Source: Pseudonocardia alni
Lineage (GTDB): Bacteria; Actinomycetota; Actinomycetes; Mycobacteriales; Pseudonocardiaceae
NCBI RefSeq assembly: GCF_002813375.1
Contig: NZ_PHUJ01000003.1
Coordinates: 992,001-1,056,000 of the forward strand
Direction of reading: 5' to 3'
Length of the DNA stretch: 64,000 nt
Shown here: positions 32,663-41,521 of the stretch, one piece after another
Layout: every line of letters begins with the position of its first letter
Numbering within the stretch: the stretch's first letter is position 1
Position numbers and translations under genes: made by a program
Notes under the pieces: generated by a model
Databases searched by the model: none
What the model was told of the DNA's origin: nothing
What the model saw: the letters and a program-made list of their open reading frames with translations, nothing else

Positions 32663-33658
32663 ATGCCGCTACCGCTGCCGTTGTCGATCCTGGACCTGGC
32701 CACCGTCGCCCGGGGTGAGACCGTCGCCCAGGGCCTGGAGGCCAGCACCCTGCTGGCGCAACGCGCCGAGGAGTGGGGGTTCCGCCGGATCTGGTACGCC
32801 GAACACCACAACATGGGCTCGATCGCGTCGGCGGCGACGAGCGTGCTCATCGCCCACGTCGCCGCGCACACCGAGCGCATCACGCTCGGCTCCGGCGGCG
32901 TGATGCTGCCGAACCACTCGCCGCTGCAGATCGCCGAGCAGTTCGGCACCCTCGCCGAACTCCACCCCGGCCGCATCGAGCTGGGGCTCGGCCGCGCCCC
33001 CGGCACCGACCAGGCGACCGTCGCGGCCCTGCGGCGGGACCCGCGCGCGTCGGAGACCTTCCCGCAGGACGTGCAGGAGCTGCAGGCGTTCCTCGGGACC
33101 ACCAGCCTGGTCCCGGGCGTCGAGGCCCACCCAGGCCGCGGCACCGGGGTTCCGCTGACGATCCTGGGGTCCTCGCTCTACGGCGCCCAGGTCGCGGCCG
33201 CGCTGGGACTGCCCTACGGCTTCGCCTCGCACTTCGCGCCGGACGCCCTGGAGCAGGCCGTGGCGCTCTACCGCCGCGAGTTCCGGCCGTCGGAGCAGCT
33301 GTCCGCCCCGCACGTCCTGGCCGGGGTGAACGTCATCGCCGCCGACTCCGACGACGAGGCACAGCAGATCCAGCGTGAGGTGCAGCGGTCCCGGGTCCGG
33401 CTGTTCACCGGCCGTCGCGGGGCCTCGCTCACCGACGCCGAGGCCGACGCCGTCCTCGACAGCGCCTCGGGCGGGCAGATCCGGTCGATGACCCGCTACA
33501 CCGCGGTCGGGACACCGGATACCGTCACCGCGTACCTGGAGGAGTTCGCCGCCCGCGCCGACGCCGACGAGCTGATCGTCACCGGTCCGGCGCCGCGCCG
33601 GGAGAGCTGGTGGCGCAGCTGGGAGCTGCTGGCGACGAAGGTCCAGAACACGAGCTGA
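32663..33658 (+). CDS. LLM-class flavin-dependent oxidoreductase (MsnO8-like)
   Basis: A 331-residue luciferase-like TIM-barrel monooxygenase using FMNH2 (or F420). [48 protein letters not shown] is the family N-terminus. [40 protein letters not shown] shapes the flavin pocket. The overall pattern is that of MsnO8-type oxygenases. The ATG has GAGG 8 nt upstream. Its stop lies inside a hairpin shared with the convergent LacI gene. Substrate unknown. Confidence 0.85.
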   Translation: MPLPLPLSILDLATVARGETVAQGLEASTLLAQRAEEWGFRRIWYAEHHNMGSIASAATSVLIAHVAAHTERITLGSGGVMLPNHSPLQIAEQFGTLAELHPGRIELGLGRAPGTDQATVAALRRDPRASETFPQDVQELQAFLGTTSLVPGVEAHPGRGTGVPLTILGSSLYGAQVAAALGLPYGFASHFAPDALEQAVALYRREFRPSEQLSAPHVLAGVNVIAADSDDEAQQIQREVQRSRVRLFTGRRGASLTDAEADAVLDSASGGQIRSMTRYTAVGTPDTVTAYLEEFAARADADELIVTGPAPRRESWWRSWELLATKVQNTS

Positions 33659-33673
33659 CGGCGGCGCCGTCAG
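33655..33673. terminator. Hairpin across two convergent stop codons
   Basis: CTGACGGC (33655-33662), loop GGC, GCCGTCAG (33666-33673): a perfect 8-bp stem containing the stop of the luciferase-like gene and that of the LacI gene. Likely a compact bidirectional terminator. Confidence 0.55.
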
Positions 33674-34707
33674 CGGGGCGGCGGGCCGACGCTGTCGCGG
33701 GACACCAGCACCGGGACGATCTTCCGGTGCACCGCCTGCGACACGTCCGGCCCGGCCTCGTGGTTCAGCAGCAGGTCGAGCGCCTCGCGGGCGACGGCCT
33801 CGAAGTCCGCGCGCAGGCTGGTCAGCGGCGGGATGAGGTGCGCCGAGACGGGCACGTCGTCGAACCCGACGACGCTGACGTCCCCGGGGATGCTCCGGCC
33901 GCGGTCGTGGAAGGCGTGGAGCAGGCCGGTGGCCAGCGCGTCGTTCGCGGCGAACACCGCGGTCACCTCGGGCATCCGGGCCATCAGCTCGCCCGCCCGG
34001 TACCCGGCGTCCGCGCTCCAGTCCGCGGCCATCACCGGGGGCACCTCGGCCCCGGCCGCGTGCAGTGCCGCGACCCAGCCGGCCGCGCGGCCCGCCGCGT
34101 CGAACCAGTCGGCGGGGCCCGCGACGTGCCAGACGGTCGCGTGCCCCGCGGCCAGCAGGTGCTCGGTCGCGATCCGGCCGCCCTCCACCTGGTCGACCGT
34201 GGCCATCGGCAGCTGCTGGTCGGGATCGCCGTCGACGGTGACGAGCGGGACGTCACGCGGCACGGTGTCGAGTGCCTCGGCCACCGACGCCACCGGCGCG
34301 ATCACGACGATCCCCGCGACCTGCCCGTCGAGGTGGCGCTGGACGGCCTGGCGCACCGACCCGCCGTCGATCTCGCGCACCCGCACGACGCTCACGCCGA
34401 ACCCGGCGCCCACCGCCTGTTCCTCGAACGCGGCGAGCAGCGACACCGGGCCGAACAGGGTGGACCGCGGCGCGACGACGCCGAGCACCCGGTCCCGGCC
34501 GGTCACCAGGGTGCGGGCGGCACGGTTCGGCCGGTAGCCGAGCTCCTCGATCGCGGTCCGGACCCGCACCCGGGTGCTCTCCCGGACGTTCGGGTGTGCG
34601 TTCAGGACGCGGGAGACCGTCTGGTGCGAGACACCGGCACGACGGGCCACGTCGAACATCGACGGTGCCCGCTGCGGCCTCGGTCCCGGCTCCATCGCGA
34701 TCCCCAC
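33670..34707 (-). CDS. LacI-family repressor of the arabinose locus
   Basis: A 345-residue regulator. The N-terminal helix-turn-helix and hinge are SMFDVARRAGVSHQTVSRVLNAHPNVRESTRVRVRTAIEELGYRPN. The rest is a periplasmic-binding-like effector domain (FGVSVVRVREIDGG, FAANDALATGLLHAFHDRG, VSVVGFDDVPVSAHLIPPLTS). It lies just downstream of the sugar ABC transporter on the same strand, and lac-operator-like palindromes occur between the transporter and araBDA. Control of both by L-arabinose is therefore likely. GTG 34707 is given; ATG 34695, four codons in, is equally possible. Confidence 0.88.
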   Translation of the reverse strand: MGIAMEPGPRPQRAPSMFDVARRAGVSHQTVSRVLNAHPNVRESTRVRVRTAIEELGYRPNRAARTLVTGRDRVLGVVAPRSTLFGPVSLLAAFEEQAVGAGFGVSVVRVREIDGGSVRQAVQRHLDGQVAGIVVIAPVASVAEALDTVPRDVPLVTVDGDPDQQLPMATVDQVEGGRIATEHLLAAGHATVWHVAGPADWFDAAGRAAGWVAALHAAGAEVPPVMAADWSADAGYRAGELMARMPEVTAVFAANDALATGLLHAFHDRGRSIPGDVSVVGFDDVPVSAHLIPPLTSLRADFEAVAREALDLLLNHEAGPDVSQAVHRKIVPVLVSRDSVGPPPR

Positions 34708-34777
34708 GCCCGTCCCCCTCCGATCGGTGCAGCGTAGCCGTCCGTGATCATCCCCTACGGAGGGCGATCACACCCGC

Positions 34778-36028
34778 TCAGGCGTCGCCACGGGCGCGCC
34801 GCTTGTTCCACACGTCGAACGCGACGGCGAACAGCAGCACGAGTCCCTTCACGACCGACTGCACGGACTGGTCGACGCCCATGAGCTGCATCCCGTTGCT
34901 CATCACGGCCATGATCAGGCCGCCGACCAGCGCGCCCACCACGGTCCCGACCCCGCCGGTCACCGCAGCACCGCCGATGAACGCGGCGGCGATCGCGTCG
35001 AGCTCGAACATGTTCCCGGCCGCGGGCTGGGCGCCGTTCGAGCGCGCGGAGTAGATGACACCGGCGACCCCGGCCAGGAAGCCCATGTTCACGAAGATCC
35101 AGAACGTGACGGCCTTGACCTTCACCCCCGACAGCCGGGCCGCGGCCGCGTTGCCGCCCAGGGCGTAGACGTGCCGGCCGAACACGGTGCGCCGGGTGAG
35201 CAGCCCGTAGGCGAGCACCAGAACCGACAGGACGACCAGCACCACGGGCAGCCCGCGGGAGGAGGCGAGCTGCCAGGCGAACGCCATGACGACCAGCCCG
35301 ACGAGTGCGATCCGGCAGGCGAACAGCGGGAACGACTCGACCTGTTGCAGGTCGAGCACCTTGGCGACCCGGCTGCGGTAGGCGAGCACCGCGTACCCGG
35401 CCACGCCGAGTGCGCCGATCAGGACGGTGAAGGCGTCGTAACCCCTGCCGCCGATGAGCCCGTTGAGGAAGCCGCCCGCGATCTGCTGGTAGCCCGCCGG
35501 GAACGGCGACAGGGAGATGTTGCCCAGCACCTGCAGGGTCAGGCCGCGGAACAGCAGCATCCCGGCGAGGGTGACGATGAAGGCGGGGATGCCGACGTAG
35601 GCCACCCAGAACCCGTGCCAGACACCGACCAGCACCCCGACGCCGACGGCCGCGACGACGCCGACCCACCACGGCAGGCCGCCGCCGATCACCAGGACCG
35701 CGGCCACCGCACCGGTCAGCGCGACCACCGACCCGACCGAGAGGTCGATGTGGCCGCCGACGATGACGATCACCATCCCGATCGCGAGGACCAGGATGTA
35801 GGAGTACTGCAGGACGATGTTGGTGATGTTGCCCGGGCTCAGCGAGACGCCTCCGGTGAGCACCGCGAACAGCGCGACGATCGCCACGAACGCGATCACG
35901 ATCCCGCTCTGGCGGACGTTGCCGGCCAGCAGCCGGCGCAGGTTGCTCGTGCCGGAGTGCAGGGCGGCCGCGCCGGCGCCGGGACGCTCGTCGGAGGAGG
36001 GGTCCTTCTTCGGGAGGGTGCTGGTCAT
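34778..36028 (-). CDS. Sugar ABC transporter permease (MmsB/XylH type)
   Basis: A 416-residue inner-membrane permease with ten or so spans. The family block GMVIVIVGGHIDLSVGSVVALTGAVAAVL contains the conserved DLSVG loop, and IAAAFIGGAAVTGGVGTVVGALVGGLIMAVMSNGMQLMGVD is the C-terminal signature. In this class one permease homodimer serves multiple monosaccharides (xylose, arabinose, galactose). The first 30 residues are cytosolic and hydrophilic. It overlaps the ATPase stop by ATGA (36025-36028). Together with the ATPase and the ChvE-like lipoprotein it forms a complete importer beside arabinose catabolic genes. Confidence 0.9.
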   Translation of the reverse strand: MTSTLPKKDPSSDERPGAGAAALHSGTSNLRRLLAGNVRQSGIVIAFVAIVALFAVLTGGVSLSPGNITNIVLQYSYILVLAIGMVIVIVGGHIDLSVGSVVALTGAVAAVLVIGGGLPWWVGVVAAVGVGVLVGVWHGFWVAYVGIPAFIVTLAGMLLFRGLTLQVLGNISLSPFPAGYQQIAGGFLNGLIGGRGYDAFTVLIGALGVAGYAVLAYRSRVAKVLDLQQVESFPLFACRIALVGLVVMAFAWQLASSRGLPVVLVVLSVLVLAYGLLTRRTVFGRHVYALGGNAAAARLSGVKVKAVTFWIFVNMGFLAGVAGVIYSARSNGAQPAAGNMFELDAIAAAFIGGAAVTGGVGTVVGALVGGLIMAVMSNGMQLMGVDQSVQSVVKGLVLLFAVAFDVWNKRRARGDA

Positions 36029-37590
36029 GCGGAGCTCTCCGCCTCCTGGGTCATGAGGGCCATCAGGCCCTCCTGGGTGGCCTCGGCGACCGGCACCTCA
36101 CCGGTGATCCGGCCGGCCGACAGGGTGTAGACGCGGTCGCAGATCCCCAGGAGCTCGGGCAGCTCGGAGGAGATCACCAGGACCGCCTTGCCGGCCTCCA
36201 CGAGCCGGTTGATGATCACGTAGATCTCGTAGCGGGCACCCACGTCGATCCCGCGGGTCGGTTCGTCGAGGATCAGCACGTCGGGCTCGGTGAACAGCCA
36301 CTTGGCCAGCACGACCTTCTGCTGGTTGCCGCCGGACAGGGTGCCCACCCCGACGCTCGTGCTCGCGGCCCGGATCCCGAGGTCGCGCCGGTAGGTCTCG
36401 GCGACGCGCAGCTCGGCGTCGCCGTCGACCCAGCCGCGGCGGGAGAGCCGGTGCAGTCCCGCACCGGACACGTTGCGCCGGATGTCGTCGATCAGGTTCA
36501 GGCCGAAGTGCTTGCGGTCCTCGGTGACATAGGCCAGCCCGGCCTCGATCGCCTCGGGCACCGAGCGGGCACGGACCTCGCGCCCCCCGACCTCCAGGGT
36601 GCCGCTGACCTCGCGGCCCCAGGACCGCCCGAACACGCTCATCGCGAGCTCGGTGCGGCCCGCGCCCATCAGCCCGGCGATCCCGACGACCTCCCCGGCC
36701 CGCACCGACAGCGACGCGGCGTCGACGACCTTGCGGTCCTGGGTCGGGTGCCAGACCGTCCAGTCGGTGATCCGCAGCAACTCCTCCCCCGGGCTGCTCA
36801 CCCGGTCCGGGTAGAAGGAGGTCAGGTCGCGGCCGACCATCCCGCGGATGATCCGGTTCCGCGGGGCGGGCTCGTCGGCGACGGTGAACGTCTCGACGGT
36901 ACGGCCGTCCCGGATGACGGTGGTGCGGTCGGCGATGGAGACGATCTCGTCGAGCTTGTGCGAGATGATGATCGAGGTGATGCCGTCGTCGCGGAAGCGC
37001 CGGATCAGCTCGAGCAGGTGCGCGGAGTCGGTGTCGTTCAGCGCGGCGGTCGGCTCGTCGAGGATGAGCAGCCGGACGTCCTTGGTCATCGCCTTGACGA
37101 TCTCGACGAGCTGCTGCTTGCCGACACCGAGCCGGCCCACCGGCGTCGCGGGGTTCTCGGTGAGCCCCACCTCGCGGAGCAGGCGGGCGGCCTCGGCGTG
37201 CGTGCGCCGCCAGTCGACCAGTCCCAGCCGGCCGCGCCGCTCGTTGCCCAGGAACACGTTCTCGGCGATCGACAGGTGCGGCACCAGCGCGAGCTCCTGG
37301 TGGATGATCACGACGCCGTCGGCCTCGGAGTCGCGGATCCCGGTGAACCGGGCGGGCCGCCCGTCCAGCACGACCTCGCCGTCGTAGGTGCCTGCGGGAT
37401 GCACCCCGGAGAGCACCTTCATCAGCGTCGACTTCCCGGCGCCGTTCTCGCCGCAGATCGCGTGGATCTCGCCGCGGCGCACGGCGAGCGAGACCTCCGA
37501 CAGCGCGGCCACCCCCGGGAAGGTCTTGGTGATGGCGCGCATCTCGAGGATGGTGTCCGGCGGGTCGCCGCCGGGATCGTGGTCGGTCAC
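36025..37590 (-). CDS. Sugar ABC transporter ATP-binding protein (MmsA/XylG type)
   Basis: A 521-residue protein with two fused ATPase domains. Domain 1 (about 12-255) has Walker A GENGAGKST, a degenerate signature RLGVGKQQLVEI and Walker B LLILDEPTAAL. Domain 2 (about 270-515) has a degenerate Walker A GLMGAGRTEL, a good signature LSGGNQQKV and Walker B VLILDEPTRGIDVGA. Such asymmetry is normal for monosaccharide importers. GTG 37590 is set by GGAGGA 7 nt upstream; the stop overlaps the permease start. The sugar-binding lipoprotein gene is 41 bp upstream. Confidence 0.92.
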   Translation of the reverse strand: MTDHDPGGDPPDTILEMRAITKTFPGVAALSEVSLAVRRGEIHAICGENGAGKSTLMKVLSGVHPAGTYDGEVVLDGRPARFTGIRDSEADGVVIIHQELALVPHLSIAENVFLGNERRGRLGLVDWRRTHAEAARLLREVGLTENPATPVGRLGVGKQQLVEIVKAMTKDVRLLILDEPTAALNDTDSAHLLELIRRFRDDGITSIIISHKLDEIVSIADRTTVIRDGRTVETFTVADEPAPRNRIIRGMVGRDLTSFYPDRVSSPGEELLRITDWTVWHPTQDRKVVDAASLSVRAGEVVGIAGLMGAGRTELAMSVFGRSWGREVSGTLEVGGREVRARSVPEAIEAGLAYVTEDRKHFGLNLIDDIRRNVSGAGLHRLSRRGWVDGDAELRVAETYRRDLGIRAASTSVGVGTLSGGNQQKVVLAKWLFTEPDVLILDEPTRGIDVGARYEIYVIINRLVEAGKAVLVISSELPELLGICDRVYTLSAGRITGEVPVAEATQEGLMALMTQEAESSA

Positions 37591-37631
37591 GTCGTCCTCC
37601 GTCACGGAAGGGGTGGGGCCGGTCGCGGGAC

Positions 37632-38774
37632 TCAGCCCTGGCGGCCGCGGGCGACGTCCTCGGCGGTGTAGTAGCCCGAGTCGACCAGGACCGGCGCGAT
37701 GTCGGCCTTGAACACCGCCCGGACCGGCAGCAGGTAGGACGGGACGACCTTCACCCCGTTGTCGTAGGTGGTGGTGTCGTTGGCCTCGGGGGTGCCCCCG
37801 TCGAGGAACGCCTTCGCGGCGACGACCGCCTGCTCGGCCAGCTGACGGGTGTCCTTGAAGACCGTGGAGCTCTGCACCCCGTCGTCGATCAGCTTGACCG
37901 AGGCGATCTCGGCGTCCTGGCCGGTGACGGTCGGCATCGGCTTGGCCGGGGTGCCGAAGCCCGCGTTCTGCAGGGCGGTGAGGACACCGCGGGAGATGCC
38001 GTCGTAGGGCGAGAGGACGCCGTCGGGGCTGCTGCCGTCGTTGTAGGAGGAGGTGAGCAGGTCCTCCATCCGCTTCTGCGCGGTCTCCTGCGCCCACCGC
38101 AGCGTGGCGGCCTGCTCGATGGTGGTCTGACCGCTCTTCACCCGGACCGTGCCGTCGTCGATCAGCGGCTTCAGCACCGACATGGCGCCGTCGAAGAAGT
38201 AGAAGGCGTTGTTGTCGTCCAGCGAGCCGGCGAACAGCTCGACGACGACCGGGCCGCGCTCCGGGCCGGGCGAGCCGTCGGCGTTCTGCAGACCCATGCC
38301 GCGCAGCAGCGCGTTCGCCTGTGCCACCCCGACCTGGAAGTTGTCGAAGGTGACGTAGAAGTCGACGTTCGGGCTCTCCCGGATCAGCCGGTCGTAGGCG
38401 ACCACGGGGATGCCGGCGTCCTTGGCCGCCTGCAGCTGCCCGGACAGGGCGGTCCCGTCGATGGCCGCGACGAGCAGGAGGTCGGCCCCGCTGGTGACCA
38501 TCTGGTCGATCTGCTGGGACTGGGTGGGGATGTCGTCGTTCGCGTACTGCAGGTCCACCTGGTAGCCGGCGGCCGTGAGCTGGTCGCGGACGGCGTTGCC
38601 GTCGGCGATCCACCGCTCGGAGGTCTGGGTCGGCATGGAGACCCCGACCGTCAGGTCGCCGGGTGCCTCCCCGGCCCCCGCGCCGCCACCTCCCCCGGCG
38701 CCCTCGCCGCCGCAGGCGGCCAGACCCAGTACCAGCAGGGCACCGACGGCGACGGTGCGCATCCTCGTGAACAC
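37632..38774 (-). CDS. chvE: ChvE-like multiple-monosaccharide binding lipoprotein
   Basis: A 380-residue exported sugar receptor. MRTVAVGALLVLGLAAC is a lipoprotein signal with the lipid-bearing Cys at residue 21, followed by a Gly/Ala spacer. The mature part is a type-I periplasmic-binding fold: VGVSMPTQTSERWIADGNAVRDQL, DIPTQSQQIDQMVTSGADLLLVAAIDGTAL, YDGISRGVLTALQNAG and TVTGQDAEIASVKLI. This matches ChvE/XylF-type proteins that bind arabinose, xylose or galactose. GTG 38774 has GGAG 7 nt upstream; ATG 38762 would also keep a signal peptide. First gene of the transporter operon, divergent from araB. Confidence 0.9.
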   Translation of the reverse strand: MFTRMRTVAVGALLVLGLAACGGEGAGGGGGAGAGEAPGDLTVGVSMPTQTSERWIADGNAVRDQLTAAGYQVDLQYANDDIPTQSQQIDQMVTSGADLLLVAAIDGTALSGQLQAAKDAGIPVVAYDRLIRESPNVDFYVTFDNFQVGVAQANALLRGMGLQNADGSPGPERGPVVVELFAGSLDDNNAFYFFDGAMSVLKPLIDDGTVRVKSGQTTIEQAATLRWAQETAQKRMEDLLTSSYNDGSSPDGVLSPYDGISRGVLTALQNAGFGTPAKPMPTVTGQDAEIASVKLIDDGVQSSTVFKDTRQLAEQAVVAAKAFLDGGTPEANDTTTYDNGVKVVPSYLLPVRAVFKADIAPVLVDSGYYTAEDVARGRQG

Positions 38775-38838
38775 AGGCGATCTCCTCGTCGAGACGGCAG
38801 CGGGCGGGACGCGCCCGGTCGGGATCTGAACCCGGAAA

Positions 38839-38855
38839 TGTGAACGCTAACCATA
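38839..38855 (-). promoter_or_regulatory. LacI-type operator at the transporter promoter
   Basis: TGTGAACGCTAACC at 38839-38852 fits the LacI-family palindrome TGTTAGCGCTAACA at 11 of 14 positions, with the central CG. On the minus strand a TATGGT -10-like box (complement of 38850-38855) overlaps it, so a bound repressor would cover the transporter promoter. Confidence 0.55.
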
Positions 38856-39021
38856 GCTTCGCCGCCACGGAAGTGGCGTTACCCGTCCGTTATGCGCCGC
38901 ACCGACCCGTCCCGAGCCGGCCCGAAGATCCCTGACCACCGCACTTCCCGATCCGGCGGCGACCGCTGAGTGAACGTGCACGGCAGCGAACGGTTCGCAG
39001 GGCCTGCTCGTCCAGGGACCA

Positions 39022-39050
39022 TTGAGTCTGCGTTCTGTGAGCGATAACAT
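39022..39050 (+). promoter_or_regulatory. araB promoter with LacI-type operator
   Basis: TTGAGT (39022-39027), exactly 17 nt, TAACAT (39045-39050). The operator TGTGAGCGATAACA (39036-39049) is very close to the E. coli lac operator core and lies across the -10 box. The expected start is near 39057, giving a leader of about 47 nt with GAGGA before the araB ATG. Confidence 0.65.
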
Positions 39051-39103
39051 CCGGCCGCCGACCGGTCTCCGGTCGGCCGCGTTCGTGACCCGAGGAAGTG
39101 CTC

Positions 39104-40807
39104 ATGATCCGACCACCGGTCGACCCCACCGACGCCCTCGTGGTGGGCGTCGACTTCGGGACGCTGTCCGGACGGGCGGTCGTCGTCCGTGCCGCCGACG
39201 GGGCCGAGCTCGGCACCGCCGTCCACGCCTACACCCACGCCGTCGTCACCGACGCCCTGCCGGGCCGGCCGGACCTGCGCCTGCCGCCCGACTGGGCGCT
39301 GCAGGTGCCGTCGGACTACGTCGACGTCCTGCGCCGCGCCGTCCCCGAGGCGGTCGCCGCCGCCGGGGTGGACCCGGCGCGGGTGGTCGGCATCGCCACC
39401 GACTTCACCGCCTGCACCATGGTCCCGACCCTGCGCGACGGCACCCCGCTGAACGAGGTGCCCGACCTCGCCGACGAGCCGCACGCGTTCACCAAGCTCT
39501 GGCGCCACCACGCCGCCCAGCCGCAGGCCCACCGCATCAACGCCCTCGCCGCCGAGCGGGGCGAGAGCTGGCTCCCCCGCTACGGCGGGTTCATCTCCTC
39601 GGAGTGGGAGTTCGCGAAGGGTCTGCAGATCCTGGAGGAGGCCCCCGCGGTCTACGCCAGGACCGAGCGCTGGGTCGAGGCCGCGGACTGGATCGTCTGG
39701 CAGCTGTGCGGCCGCTACGTCCGCAACGCCTGCTCGGCGGGCTACAAGGGGATCCTGCAGGACGGCGCCTATCCCGGCCGGGACTTCCTCGCTGCGCTGA
39801 ACCCGGCCTTCGCCGGGTTCGCCGAGACCAAGGTCGCCCACGAGATCGGTGAGCTGGGCGCCGTCGCCGGGACGCTGACCGCCGAGGCGGCGGGCTGGAC
39901 CGGGCTGCCCGAGGGGATCGCGGTCGCCGTCGGCAACGTCGACGCCCACGTCACCGCCGCCGCGGCGAATGCCGTCCGGCCCGGGCAGATGGTCGCCATC
40001 ATGGGGACCAGCACCTGCCACGTCATGAGCTCCGACGTGCTGCGCGAGGTGCCCGGGATGTGCGGCGTCGTCGACGGCGGCATCGTCTCCGGGCTCTGGG
40101 GCTACGAGGCCGGGCAGAGCGGCGTCGGCGACATCTTCGGCTGGTTCGTCGAGCACGCCGTACCGCCCGCCCACCACGAGGCCGCCCGGGCGCGCGGGCT
40201 CGGCATCCACGAGTACCTCACCGAGCTGGCCGCCGGGCAGGCGGTCGGCGAGCACGGCATCGTCGCGCTGGACTGGCACTCGGGCAACCGGTCGGTGCTG
40301 GTGGACCACGAGCTGTCCGGCGTCGTCGTCGGGCAGACCCTCGCGACCCGGCCCGAGGACACCTACCGGGCGCTGCTGGAGGCCACCGCGTTCGGCACCC
40401 GGATGATCGTGGAGACCTTCGCGGCCTCCGGCGTCCCGGTGACCGAGCTGATCGTCTCCGGCGGGCTCACCCGCAACGCCCTGCTCATGCAGATCTACGC
40501 CGACGTGACCCGGCTGCCGCTCACCGTCGTCGAGACCGGGCAGGGCCCGGCCCTGGGCTCGGCGATCCACGCGGCCGTCGCCGCGGGGGTCCACCCCGAC
40601 ATGCCCACCGCGGCCGCCGCGATGGGCCGCGTCCGGGAGGGCGCACACCTGCCCGACGAGGAGTCGGCGAAGTCCTACGACGCCCTGTTCGCCGAGTACA
40701 CCCGCCTGCACGACCACTTCGGCCGGGGCGGCGACGACGTGATGCACCGCCTGCGCGCGATCCGCCGCGAGGCGCTCGCCCAGCGAGAAGGAGACCTCGA
40801 CGCATGA
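39104..40807 (+). CDS. araB: L-ribulokinase
   Basis: A 567-residue FGGY-family kinase that phosphorylates L-ribulose to L-ribulose-5-phosphate. VVGVDFGTLSGRAVVV is the ATP-binding N-terminus; the AraB-type FTKLWRHHAAQPQAHRIN, SEWEFAKGLQILEEAP and IMGTSTCHVMSS follow. The C-terminal FGGY signature region is ELIVSGGLTRNALLMQIYADVTRLPL. Length matches ribulokinases, longer than xylulokinases. ATG 39104 has GAGGA 7 nt upstream; an in-frame GTG two codons earlier is less well placed. It overlaps araD by ATGA and heads the catabolic operon. Confidence 0.93.
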   Translation: MIRPPVDPTDALVVGVDFGTLSGRAVVVRAADGAELGTAVHAYTHAVVTDALPGRPDLRLPPDWALQVPSDYVDVLRRAVPEAVAAAGVDPARVVGIATDFTACTMVPTLRDGTPLNEVPDLADEPHAFTKLWRHHAAQPQAHRINALAAERGESWLPRYGGFISSEWEFAKGLQILEEAPAVYARTERWVEAADWIVWQLCGRYVRNACSAGYKGILQDGAYPGRDFLAALNPAFAGFAETKVAHEIGELGAVAGTLTAEAAGWTGLPEGIAVAVGNVDAHVTAAAANAVRPGQMVAIMGTSTCHVMSSDVLREVPGMCGVVDGGIVSGLWGYEAGQSGVGDIFGWFVEHAVPPAHHEAARARGLGIHEYLTELAAGQAVGEHGIVALDWHSGNRSVLVDHELSGVVVGQTLATRPEDTYRALLEATAFGTRMIVETFAASGVPVTELIVSGGLTRNALLMQIYADVTRLPLTVVETGQGPALGSAIHAAVAAGVHPDMPTAAAAMGRVREGAHLPDEESAKSYDALFAEYTRLHDHFGRGGDDVMHRLRAIRREALAQREGDLDA

Positions 40808-41490
40808 CCGACACACTGGCCTCCCCCGGCGTCGCCGCCACCGTGGCGCGGCTGCGCGAGCAGGTGTGCGCGCTGCACGCCGAGCTCGTCCGCTACGGGC
40901 TGGTCGTCTGGACGGCGGGCAACGTCTCGGCCCGTGTCCCCGGCCACGACCTGATGGTCATCAAGCCCAGCGGGGTCTCCTACGACGACCTGACCCCGCA
41001 GACCATGGTGCTGTGCGACCTGCACGGCACCCCCGTCGAGGGCGACCTGACGCCGTCCTCGGACACCGCGGCACACGCCCACGTCTACCGGGCCATGCCC
41101 GGGGTCGGCGGCGTGGTGCACACCCACTCCACCTACGCCAGCGCATGGGCGGCGCGCGCCGAGCCGATCCCGTGCGTGCTCACCGCGATGAGCGACGAGT
41201 TCGGCGGGGACATCCCCATCGGGCCGTTCTCGCTGATCGGCGACGAGTCGATCGGCCGCGGCGTCGTCGAGACACTGGCCGGCAGCCGCTCCCCCGCCGT
41301 GATCATGCAGAACCACGGCGTGTTCACCATCGGCGCCGACGCCCGCTCCGCGGTGAAGGCCGCGGTGATGTGCGAGGACGTCGCCCGCACCGTGCACCTC
41401 GCCCGCCAGCTCGGCGACACCGTGCCCATCCCCCAGGAGGAGATCGACAGCCTCTGGGACCGCTACCAGAACGTCTACGGGCAGCGTTGA
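40804..41490 (+). CDS. araD: L-ribulose-5-phosphate 4-epimerase
   Basis: A 228-residue class II aldolase-fold epimerase that turns L-ribulose-5-phosphate into D-xylulose-5-phosphate, the entry to the pentose phosphate pathway. Substrate-binding [11 protein letters not shown] and [10 protein letters not shown], the acid motif [15 protein letters not shown], zinc ligands [13 protein letters not shown] and the third His in QNHGVFTIG are all present. The C-terminal [17 protein letters not shown] is typical of AraD. ATG overlaps the araB stop; araA follows after 31 bp with its own AGGAGGG. Confidence 0.93.
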   Translation: MTDTLASPGVAATVARLREQVCALHAELVRYGLVVWTAGNVSARVPGHDLMVIKPSGVSYDDLTPQTMVLCDLHGTPVEGDLTPSSDTAAHAHVYRAMPGVGGVVHTHSTYASAWAARAEPIPCVLTAMSDEFGGDIPIGPFSLIGDESIGRGVVETLAGSRSPAVIMQNHGVFTIGADARSAVKAAVMCEDVARTVHLARQLGDTVPIPQEEIDSLWDRYQNVYGQR

Positions 41491-41521
41491 GCGCCGCCGC
41501 ACCCCGCAGGAGGGACGTCCG

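Larger units (their letters stand above)
38775..39103. other. Divergent control region of the arabinose locus
   Basis: A 329-bp non-coding gap between the transporter and araB. It holds lac-operator-like sites at 38839-38852 and 39036-39049, a weaker one at 38969-38982, a 13-bp perfect palindrome GCGAACGGTTCGC (38986-38998) and a short hairpin CGCCAC-TTCC-GTGGCG on the minus strand (38862-38877). The araB promoter is at 39022-39050. Several sites at this distance would allow DNA looping. Confidence 0.6.
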